Shown piece after piece: positions 50,401 through 60,852 of a stretch of 64,000 bases of DNA. A program made the position numbers and the translations under genes. Source of the stretch: Owenia fusiformis (lineage: Eukaryota > Annelida > Polychaeta > Sabellida > Oweniidae); contig CAIIXF020000005.1 in the NCBI GenBank assembly GCA_903813345.2, positions 34,971,375 through 35,035,374 of the forward strand, read 5' to 3'. Positions within the stretch are counted from its first letter, which is position 1. Each line of letters starts with the position of its first letter. Under the pieces are notes generated by a model. That model made no database searches. It saw only the letters and a list, made by a program, of their open reading frames with translations, and was not told the DNA's origin.

Positions 50401-53400
50401 ATCTCAAATTGGTTCGTTTATAAATACGAATTTCTTTACCGTTGTAAGGCGCATGCGCAAAATTGATTTATAAAACGTTATTGGTTGATAGTTTTTCTCC
50501 TGAGCATGCGTGAAGTCTGATGACACTTATGACGAAGACCGGAGCAAACATTACTAGCTCTCGAACGAAATTCCAAGATTCAGATCATTTCGCCGTGTTT
50601 GCCAAGCGTGTATACGTGAATGACAAGCTGTTTTGAGTAGATCAGGTACCTGTTTTAGACACAACATTGATTTAGCTTGACATTGATGTGCTCATTGGCA
50701 CTTTTGAGCATGTTAATACAAGTTTTTACACTCTTAGCACGAGACGGGTTTTCGAAAAATCTGTTATCTGATTCACTCGATTATCGTATGGATATGTATT
50801 TCTGCTGACATTTCAACACCGCATCACATAGAATTACGATGCAGAATGATAATAAAACACAAGACAACGACTAAATTCCACTTGTTATATCACAGGAGGT
50901 AAAAATGCAAACTGCCTAGATTCTTTGTAAGGGTCGTCAGACATCGGATTGGCCGCCATATTTGAAATGAAAATATCACTAAATAGAGGTCTGCGCATGT
51001 CTCAACATTTCGACTGAATAGTCCCTTTACATTCTGATTTTGCAAGAACGTTTATGTTTCAGAGAAAACGGGTGTGGGGCATAGCAAAACAATGCATTGA
51101 TACAATATCATTAATACTCCATTAGGACATGAAATTGTTATTTACCTTCGAAGTTGCCTTGAAAAACGCTGCAATATTGAAAAAGAGTGCTGGCTCCGCA
51201 AACGTTAACCCGTGGTGAGTATTCTCAATTACCCTGGAGTCAAAACACATAGCAAGGTCTTGACAATTTATAATTACTGTATAAAAGAAACATCATATCA
51301 TATAGCTTAAGCATATTTAATTGACATCCCGCCATGATCGCATTATATTTTGAAACTGCGAAATATTGAAAATCCTATTATCCCATGCTGTCGATACGTA
51401 GTGGTTATTCCAAATAAATTTATTGTACAACTTCAAAAGAGTATTTCTCACCACATATATTTTGGTCCTATCAGATCATTAAACCAAAAGTTTGGTTCGT
51501 CAGGCCTAAAGAACTCATCCCCGGCGGCTTGAACCACCATTTTAGGCATAGTAAGACGGCTACGGTAACCTGCCATTCAATAAATATAACAAATACAACA
51601 ATTAAGATTCAAAAAGTAACATAATGTTAATGAAAAAGTAAAACTAATTTGGTCTTATAATGTGTAGATACAGCTACCGCGCGATGAATACAACGACGTG
51701 GATTACTGTTTGTCGATAGATGTCCTTACTATATGGGTCAACTATGTCGGCCATCATCTGTGTCCGAGGATCATTCAAGAACTGCGTGATGTTTTCTACC
51801 CAATAAGAACCAAATGCAAACGACCATCCACCATACGCTCTGTAGTGGCTACTCACTGTCTGTATGAGATGGAAACAATTTTGAATTCATGATCGTTAAA
51901 CAAGCCTCGGTCAAATTTGCTCTACGGTGGCCGTTATGCGACCGTACAATAGCTTCACAAAATTGATTTAGAAAATCTACATAGTACTGCTTTTCCCGAT
52001 GCATGGCTATGGCCGTCGAACGATTGCCGTAGATCAAATGTGTCGGAGGCATAACATAAAAAAATCTAAAAATACATGACATGCATAACATAACATTGTA
52101 GCTAAGTTTTGCCATAATGACCTTCATTACTAATCCATTCTACCATTGCGTTACTCACACTCCATTCTGTTAAAGTTACTTCATTATATGCACTTTGTTA
52201 CCTCGTGGAATTTCAAAACACTGAGTACTATGGGAGCCATCGCAAAAACACGCCTATCGACACACGCCACCATCCACGTTGTCCAACCTCTCTAATAAAA
52301 TATAATGAAATTGTATTGCACAACTCCAGATACATTTAGCGGAACACCCTGGCAACGGCGACGTCAAATTCCGTTGTCACAAATGGTGGCATCAACTTTT
52401 CAATCGCTTATACAATGGGCAGGATGCATAATATAGAATATGGAGAGTAAATGTAAATAACCAAAATGTCTAAGATCGTTCAATCTACATTGTATTCTTA
52501 ATAACCGATTGAAATGGGTCTATGAGATGATATTTTTACATCGAGTGTTGGGACACCCTTTAACTTCATATTACCTTTGAAGCACCTGCAGGTAGAAACT
52601 TTTGGATGTTGAACCTTGTGTTATGTTGTGTTGTTAACGTTGTTATGGTATCAAATGCTCTCATCACTGCCTGAAAAAAAACATTAAGCATGATGACACA
52701 AGAAGAACCCTCTAAAATACTGTGTAATTCAAAAATGCAGCTAATCTGCAAAAAACGTAAGCGATCCAACATACAAGAACCAATTATAAGTTATGCCCCT
52801 GTCCCCACAGTTCAAGATCCATTATTAGATCGTCTTAATTAAGAATGATATTTGATGATCATCATTCGTGACACACCTTCGTCATCGGGTTTCTCAGAAG
52901 TACATCCGGGTCTGTTCCATTTGTCTCAAGGAAATAACGCCACGTGACAGCTATGATAGAATCCTCGCTTCGACGCTGTGTTGGATCTGGCTAGAAACAA
53001 CAAGGCATCGATATGCAGAATGTCCCTATCTACCATTTGTTACATACGCCTATCTCCAGACGCCAACCGCCGAATGCAATCACAAAAAAGGTTGGACCAT
53101 AACAATATGTTACCACTTTTGGTTTTGACATAAAATACATAAAAAACATGATTGAAAATGAAAGATAAAGAAACACTGACACCATAAAACCTAGCCATAA
53201 ATACAGCTCATAATTCCATGATTTCTGATGTTCATTTATGGGGGAAATAGAAAAAACAATGGAATCATGCAAGGCATTGTTAAACATTGCATTGCTGAAT
53301 GGTCATACAGTATATAGTTATGTACAATAAACTAGTTTAGAACTACAAAACGACTGTGAACAACGATTCAACGAGTCTCCTGAAATGAACTTGAGACAAA

Positions 53401-55684
53401 CATCTAATATATAAGAGGATGGTATTTTACTAACGGCAATAGGCATGGTGACGGGTTGGTTAGGGTTCTGCTTTAGGAGCGCGGCAACAGCTTGTATCTC
53501 AGTGGCAGCCAGTGATATCGCATTAACACCGAAATCATTGTCTGGATCAGGGGGGCTACAGGTAAATAAATATACAATGGTTTGACTTTCATAACCTCAG
53601 ATGTCATCTTTTATCAAATTGGGTTTTAAGTATATTTTACACAAAACATTTTACTTTAAATAGATTGGTTGAGAGATAAATGTCAATTTACAATCTAAAT
53701 TGCAGCGTACTAACGTATAAGTAAAGTTACTAAACGTATAAGTTCAGTTACTAACGTATAAGTTCAGTTACTAACGTATAAGGTTTGTGTGAAAATTATT
53801 GAATAGCAGAATAATAAAATGACACTGACTTAAGCAGAAGCTATATTTAGCAAAATCCACATCAATGTGGCACTGCTGCGACATTCCAAGAATTAACATT
53901 GGCAAGGACTAAATTTGCATTCGCAAATCCAACTTTCGGCTGTCGGCTACAGGATTAATCTACTATGTTATGGGCAACTCATTTGAATATGAATGGAATC
54001 CTAAATGAGGCATAGAACAATAGCTTAATTCGGTATCTATAGCCGACAGCCAAAAGTTGCATTCGCAAATACAAGTTTGAGTCTTTTTTTCATGGAAAGA
54101 ATGAATGGAAGTGTTGGAAGTCTCTTTTGGGATAACACTAAATTAAAAAGGCGAGGAATATGACAGTGAAACGTTTATCGAAACAGGTAATTCCAAATGC
54201 CTTCTCGCTCACGTGTCTGGAATTCTATTGCTCCCTCCATTGATGAAAACGAGGCCATGTTCATAATCGATGACGTTGTCAGGTATTGCGATGATCAAGT
54301 GGTGCCACCATATCGGTTGGGAACTGTAGCTTTCTGAAAAACATTTTAGAAAATGTCAGATCAGATTGTAGCTGGATAAAGTACCGCATTAAAAGATTGT
54401 GCTTGATCTTTCTGGTAAATCCATACCCGTACATGTACTTATCTAAAGTTAACCTGCTCTTGTCAACGCTAATGGATCACTTACATTTGTAGTTTGCTTC
54501 TATCAGAATCCAAAGAATCGACCGATAGTCAGACATGCATGAGATTCGAGATATTCTTGTGCTTGATATAAATCCAAGTTGCATATATACTTGGTACCAG
54601 TACCTATGTACATTAATGGTAATGAAATATGATGATATTAAAAATGTTAGTCGTTCATACCATTCAACCATGTCTGTGACGTCATGTTGACCACAAATGT
54701 GGTACAGTCCTCTTGGTCATCTAAGTCTGTGTCAATACGATACGTATTCAATACCGTCCAATCATAGGTATCATCTGGTCTGTTGACGTAGTCATCGAGA
54801 GGTGAACTTTCCGACCACTAAAAATATATAAAGGTGTATAAACAGAAGTCAGATAGCCTAATTATACTTACCTTACGTAATCTCGTTAAAATACTAGTAC
54901 ACCGTGCTTTTTTACCTGAAACATCTTGTTTGCCTGTTTTGAACTAAAGATCACCTATAAATCAACCGGTTAGTCATGCTAGTCAGTATCAATTAAAAGC
55001 AAAAACAACCCAGACTGTGTCTGTATCTGTGATATGTGATGAAATTGGGGGTGTGAACGCCAACACAGTTTTTGATACCACGTTCAGCAATAATGTTGGA
55101 TATAAGAAACCGAAAATCATCAATCACATAGAGATCGGAGGATTGAAGGTAGGTATAATGTTGCGTAACTATTCAAATTATTTTTCATTTTAAAGTAATC
55201 GATCACAGTGAAAAATTATATTGAAAAAGAATTCATGAATTTAGATGCAAAAGATATCTTGGATTGCTTGGTGTTTGCAATTAATTTAAATTAAAATTAA
55301 AATGGGTTTCCCTTACAAAGAGTAAGCAATTGCATTGTCACAATCTTTAAATTTTAAATAAATTAAAGAAAAACTGTTCAAAGGGTGATCAAAATATTGT
55401 CAGAGATTGTTTTTGAACAAACTTAATACTGGAGAATGAGGCCGAATTAAAACTATGGCTCTAAAACTGGCATACTTTTACCTCTGTGTGGGTGTGCGTG
55501 AATATGTTTAAAGTTAACAAATGCAACGTCAGAGAGAAAGGTTGAACCGACGAACCCTCATATTCGAAAGAATAGTTTTAAGCATTACTTCTTATATACT
55601 TACAGTCCAATCCTTATACTGTTGACCAAAACACACGGTTACAGCACTCACCAAAACAATGAATAATTTTATTTCTAATTTCAT
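47439..55684 (-). CDS. AprA-like secreted protein, PhoPQ-related family, 14 exons
   Basis: Exons on the minus strand: 55604-55684, 54661-54817, 54213-54333, 53435-53555, 52877-52990, 52575-52670, 52202-52291, 51730-51859, 51452-51569, 51146-51233, 49655-49699, 48338-48432, 47728-47839, 47439-47627. All introns are GT-AG and phases join without a break to 518 codons. The product starts with a signal peptide (MKLEIKLFIVLVSAVTVCFG) and matches animal autocrine proliferation repressor A-like proteins (PhoPQ-activated pathogenicity-related domain, alpha/beta-hydrolase-like). Landmarks: RPDDTYDWTVLNTYRIDTD, an IWWHHL stretch, NGGSN, GASKRGWTTW with candidate nucleophile S229, HYRAYGGWSFAF, GDEFF with D321, and ENTHHGL with H349/H350. 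Several N-glycosylation sequons (NMT, NES, NGT, NWT) fit secretion. In Dictyostelium AprA is a chemorepellent that slows proliferation; function in animals is not established. Very sure of family; a few splice sites could shift by codons. Confidence 0.95.
48695..49503. mobile_element. 809-bp MITE, CCCCCCTATCACACC family, inverted copy in AprA-like intron 11
   Basis: Reverse-complement copy of 45,596-46,403 with the same ends and the same internal terminus (gctatcacaccaaac near 49,087). Flanked by TTA at 48,692-48,694 and 49,504-49,506. It sits between exons 12 and 11 of the AprA-like gene. The minus-strand frame 49,241-49,468 matches the frame in the first copy only because the repeat is conserved. 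Confidence 0.92.
50153..51016. mobile_element. CAGTC...GACTG DNA element, copy 2, in AprA-like intron 10
   Basis: Near-identical to 26,222-27,079. Flanked by AATA on both sides (50,149-50,152 and 51,017-51,020), a different 4-bp word from copy 1, which confirms the boundaries and a 4-bp duplication. It has the 61-codon frame 50,175-50,360 and no recognisable transposase. Confidence 0.92.
51904..52050. mobile_element. Small MITE, GCCTC..TCACATTTG family, copy 3, in AprA-like intron 7
   Basis: Ends are gcctcggtcaaatttg and caaatgtgtcggaggc, nearly perfect inverses. The interior has ctacggtggccgt and atggccgtcgaacg arms. 147 bp. Confidence 0.87.
53700..53785. repeat. ~20-bp tandem repeat in AprA-like intron 3
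   Basis: Four copies of ctaacgtataagttcagtta, with the first two slightly altered. Intronic. Confidence 0.85.
53918..54070. mobile_element. 129-bp inverted-repeat element flanked by 12-bp direct repeats, AprA-like intron 3
   Basis: The inverted pair ccaactttcggctgtcggct and agccgacagccaaaagtt bounds 53,930-54,058. The 12-mer gcattcgcaaat lies immediately outside on both sides (53,918-53,929 and 54,059-54,070). It is either a tiny MITE with an unusually long target duplication, or the 12-mer belongs to the element. Confidence 0.7.
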
Positions 55685-57820
55685 CTCGAAATTTTCAAAA
55701 TGCTTCTTCAGATTGTAGTTTCCTACACTTACAATCCTGTATATCTGTTGAGTTTCGTATGGCGTATTGCTCTGATAAGAGAAATTATCAATGCTTTTTT
55801 TATCAGAAATAAGTTAAATATAAATACAAAATACCCGAATAAAAATGTTTATAAATAAGTTTCATGACCAGCAGGTTGTGGGGAAGGGAGGATTCTATAT
55901 TCTATATCAATATTTGAATCAAACAATAAAAAATGTATCAAATCTGTGATTTTGATTACATTCAAATATCCTGGTAACTTGACGGATAAATCATGCCTCG
56001 TTTTCAAACGTATAGATGTCGCTTATAGATGTCCCCCACCACTCCCCCTTGTTCCAATGCCCTTTGCATTCGTTCGACTTCACTTCTTAAAAGATAGCTT
56101 CGTAGCTGATAATTAGACTCTGCTTCGTGCATGATTGCGAATTTGTTCATGCTCGATTATTGGGACCAATATAATGACGACAAACCGACCAAGTGGAGCA
56201 TAATTTCTATTACAACCTTTTATGGACGTCTTAAATATTCTAATCTTGACAGTCTGGAATAAAAGATGGCACAACGGTCAACGGTGAATTCTCAAAAGTG
56301 AATGATTTATTTGTGAAACTAGTCCCCTAGTGTACTGAGTTGGTAATGCGTGATATATACAGGTATATTACTATACTACTTACATTGAATACGAATAATA
56401 CTGATTTTTATTAATGATTGTATACCCGGGCCTCAGCCGCAGATGGTACAGAACGATGGCGGACAACAACTCGCGTTCTGCCACCTGTAAAACCCTTGGA
56501 TAAGGGTTGGGTTCTGAAACTCTATTATGCCTTTCGACATTGTTTAAAATTACATGACCACAGATATGGGGTTTTCAATAGCTTTAGAGTGAGCAACAAC
56601 CCTCTAGTGTAGTGTCATTTAGGTCTATATTAATATCTGTGTTTCATACCTAGACGACGTACACAAATGTGGTATTTCCTATTTGTCGTGTGAATGTTTG
56701 CGAGTTTGAAATTTCTATCATGAATGACTTCCGCTCATTCAAATTAGGCTACTCGAGACTATTTTACATGGTATTTAATAGGCTAATTACCATTAGTTTA
56801 ATAAAAGAGCCTTTATTAGATATATCCTCTTTTAATAGATTAACCTTCTCGCATATTTCCAATGATGTAACATGGGAGGAAACACGGTTATTGGTATGTT
56901 GTATTATTACTCGCAGTATCAAATTAATTTGACAGTGAGATAAATCATTTTGACAGTACAGGCACTACTTACACATAAAGCAATACACTGCATGATTTAT
57001 ACAGTAAAAGTACTGCTAGAAGTTTGACTAGGTATTATTTATACTGGCCTCGAAAAAAAATTCACGAAAAATCAGCATTAGCAAAAAACACTAAAAAAAG
57101 TTTGATTTATCTAATGCTGTCCTCCCCCAACTCTAAACACTTTTAACTAGTATGATCTGCAGTGCACCTGTCTAGTGTCTTACCACATACTAACATTTCT
57201 CACAGCTAACCGGCTATAACCAAATTTTATCAAGTAAAAAATGTCTCTTTTGAAACGAAGGTCTCAAAGTTCAAATTGTGGTGATGCGATTCTATGCATA
57301 AACTTCGATTTCAATTACTTTGGAATATTCGTTTTACAGACAGATCCATTATTGAATGTCAATGCTTTGAATAATCGTCAACCGCATATGTAACGTAAAC
57401 ATTGGTATCACAAAAAGAGTTCAAGAAACCGGTATGATTATATTCATTGTACGTGTTAAGTCTAAGGTATACGTTTTATAAGCCGGGCGGCTTGTCACTC
57501 AACGCTAGAGTAACCAGCAGAAAGCCTTACATATATGCGTCTACAGAGGTCTGGAAGTGGGTAGAAAAGAAAAGGTAATCTGCAATCCTTTATTTGGAAC
57601 AATTATAGATTCAGAAATGTTATGACGTGAGTGAACATCTATGTTTAACTTGAAATCTCGTGGTCTGTTCTAATGGTAATGTTGAATGTTGTAATTGGGG
57701 AATGTTACTTCGCAAAAATGTAGGGTGAATTTTATAAGTGATTGTCATTTATATTGTTACGTTACAAAATGAGAAATATGCCAAAGGACGACACTAATTT
57801 TCGTGTATTGCTTATAAATA
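55685..57820. other. Intergenic region upstream of the AprA-like gene
   Basis: Should hold the AprA-like promoter (minus strand), but I see no clear core element. Plus-strand frames at 56,418-56,612 and 56,669-56,932 have no known motifs or splice partners. No repeat over 100 bp was recognised. Confidence 0.45.
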
Positions 57821-58288
57821 CGAGGGTTTCCCGAAAAGTCTCGACGACTCTTTCCTGATGTCATCAATTTTATACGTTTGACGTCAATTTGACATCTTCA
57901 AACCAAAATTCAGATATATAAAATATTTAAATAATCAAATTAAAATTTATATTCCTTGAAAACCTAAAATATTCAAATAAATATATTTCAAAATTCCCTA
58001 TGACGTCATCCAAAGAACGTTTTCAGAAATGTTTTGGGACTGCGTTCTTAAGTTTCAAAATTTTCAAACGCCATCTTCATGTGGTTCGAATGCTGTTCAT
58101 TTACCATCCTTGCAGTTGTACTTGATTTTGTAGGCATTAATCCATGCACAGCATTTTATTTCATTATTCGATTGCATTACCCGTTTCAAAACGGCTTCCA
58201 TTTTGACAAATTCCTGAAACTGTGTCACAATTGTTCCTTTATCGGGTCAGAAAAATTAGGAGTATAAATTATTTTTGAATGACCCTCA
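57821..58288. mobile_element. TA-flanked mariner-like short element
   Basis: Left end CGAGGGTTTCCCGAAAAGTC preceded by TA. The right end, read inverted, is TGAGGGTCATTCAAAAATAA, with TA following. Ends of the form TA-(C/T)GAGGGT..C..AAAA are characteristic of mariner-type transposons. The inverted repeats match only in the outer ~8 bp plus an A-rich stretch. No transposase catalytic residues are recognisable; the 62-codon plus-strand frame inside is not convincing. Confidence 0.6.
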
Positions 58289-58290
58289 TA

Positions 58291-60290
58291 TTTTCCTTTT
58301 AGCTAGATTAAGTAGAACACTGTTGTTCAATATCATACTTTTAAGATCGTGAGAAATATCATTCCACACCGCCCATTTGATTTTGAAAATCTCGCCATAT
58401 CTGTCTTTATCTTTTCAATGTGTTGTGTCATTGGCACATACAGTATACACCTCTGTTTGTAAACATTGATCTAAATAAAAATAAAAAAGATGCCACATTA
58501 ATCTGCATTATTAGACAGTATATCGTAACAAAAATATCAAATGTTTAAATATAACTAAAGTCATTTAATCTAATTAGTACTTTGTATTAGTTTTTTTTTA
58601 TTTATTTATTTACTACTATAAGCTACTGAGCTATTCTATGTTAACATTTGCAAAAGATTATTTTGATATTTCAAGACCATATCAAACGATATAAAAGAAT
58701 AAAGAACACTTTGTTCGAAATTGTACCTGATTTTTTGTTACCATATCCCATATCCAATGATGTGTTATTGAATCGGTTGTAGATTTGATATTCTTCATAA
58801 TGAATGTCATATATCATTTTTTTATTAGGCGTGGGTTGCGATATATCATTTCAAATGGGTCTCATTTCAAATATTCCACGTGAGCTTTGGTGTCATTAAG
58901 CAATTTCAACTCATATTTTAGAAAATAAATCATTGGATCTATGGGTTATTTTCAATAAACTTTTTTATTCCAAATATCATCACCGTTTTATAGTATGCGA
59001 TTATTAAAATGGCATGCATTGTATTGAATTGTTTGGTGCTATATACCAAAGTAGACTTTTAATATTTTCTGAATTAGCCTCTCTCGATTCTGACTCCTTT
59101 TTATAGTTACATGTATGTCCAATTGAAAAATAGTTTTGATATGTGAAAACTGGAAAGATGAAATTACTTAAATATTGTGCCACTTTCCATCCCTGGCAAC
59201 CGTTGCAATCGTGATTCGTGGGATGTGTATATAAGACAATATTACATTTGATCCCCAATTATGTAATTCGCCAAAACATTATTAAGTTATACGAATCAGT
59301 ATCAAGGTTGATGATCGTGTTTTCCAATATTAATATTAAGAACCAAATTTCTATTTAATAACTCTCCCCTTTCTAGTATCCCAAGAAATAGATTTCATTG
59401 TTTTAGCGGAAGAAAAGGTGAAACTGTAGATTTTATTTCAAACAATCAAAAGCAATTTTTCCTTCCCCCGTGGGGAAATAGGAAAAAGCATTTTGACGAG
59501 AAAACGAATTTCCAATATATTAAAATTTAGAAAAAGTAATAATAAGATAACATTCCATAAGCAATGTTAAAATTCAAGATCTGTTGTTTAACATATCAAT
59601 CAATGGTAGTCATGATTTTCTACCCTTTATTGGGGCTACTAGAAAATGAGCGAAACACAAGTAAATCACAAAAAGGTGTACGCCTGTACCGTGTTATGTT
59701 TACAGGTTAGAGCAAGGGGTGATTTAGGTATGTTCATGAATATTTTCTAATGTATCCCGATTGATCTTTTGATTCATCATTGAAGTCTAAGGCTTTGTGT
59801 ACTTGTTCTTCTCATGAATGTTAATTGTTGGTTACTTTCATAACTATGTGTACTTCCATCAAACATTTCACATATTCATCACACATTGACGTCAATTTTG
59901 TAATTGACGAGAAATGTGTCCAGGTACATACTGTACTGCCCAAAAACGAGCGCGATTAAAACAGATAACTTTAAGTTTTTTTTAACTATACCAATAATGT
60001 TTTGAAAATATATTGCTTAAGGAGGGGTTAATAAATCAAATGTATAATCATGTCTAAAAGTCGCCCCATATATAATTCAAACCAGCTGATTATTGTATCG
60101 TTTTAGTCTGTGGGTCGACACGTTCTAAGCACAATTTTTCGATTTGCCTCACACCGCTCTTAAAATATAAAGCATTCAAATGCCATTAGACCCAGTGATT
60201 TATGCCAAATGAAATAGCCCAATACCTTTACCTTATAAAAATGATTATATAGTCAATAAAATAAATCACGTTTTTCAACAGACTTTTTTA
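58291..60290. other. Gene-free stretch
   Basis: Very AT-rich intergenic sequence with no recognised gene, RNA or repeat family. Confidence 0.45.
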
Positions 60291-60359
60291 CAACATACTG
60301 TCGCGTAGAACGTGAGTACGTATGTTATATGACACCGAATTGTTCAACATATCTTTTTC

Positions 60360-60852
60360 GTCTGAAGTTTCAAAGTGTAAACATTTTCTTCGCTACTTCA
60401 GCTTTGATCCGGTCGACGCTGAGTACACCGATGGCACTTGGACGTACCCTTTGACTGTCACTGTCTTGTTTCGTTCTTGATGTTTAACAAGAGCAACGTT
60501 TGATAGGATTCACTGGTGGAGGATATCTATCTACCAAATAATCGGACTTAAACCTAAGTTTTGGACGCAGCTACAATACAACATTCAGCTACAGAAAACA
60601 ACGTAAGCATGAAGTAAGCTTTGACAACGTCCAACGCCTAAGCTTTAGATTTCAAATATAACGTGAACGTTTACTTCCATTCACTTTTGACGCAGTGTAC
60701 GCTAGAATTGAAAGCAGTTAAAGTAACGTCCATGTACATGAGCATTAAAAGCAGTTGATAAACGTACGTAAACGTTTGGAGTCATAAAGACAACGTCCAG
60801 GTAAACAAGCGTTGGGCCGCAGTCGACGTTCAATCAAACATTTCAGAATTAA
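60360..60852 (+). promoter_or_regulatory. Probable 5' UTR / promoter region of the SRCR gene
   Basis: This ~490-bp stretch is less AT-rich and unusually dense in acgt-containing words (aacgtaag, caacgtcc, taacgtcc, aacgtacgt). A possible donor (aac then gtaagc at 60,603) and an acceptor (aaacatttcag ending at 60,846) would make a 5' noncoding exon and a short intron just before the SRCR start codon. Transcript evidence is needed to decide. Confidence 0.35.

Noticed and set aside
56418-56932. Two plus-strand frames (64 and 87 codons) between the AprA-like gene and the SRCR gene
   Set aside because: No recognisable homology, no linked splice sites, ordinary AT-rich composition.
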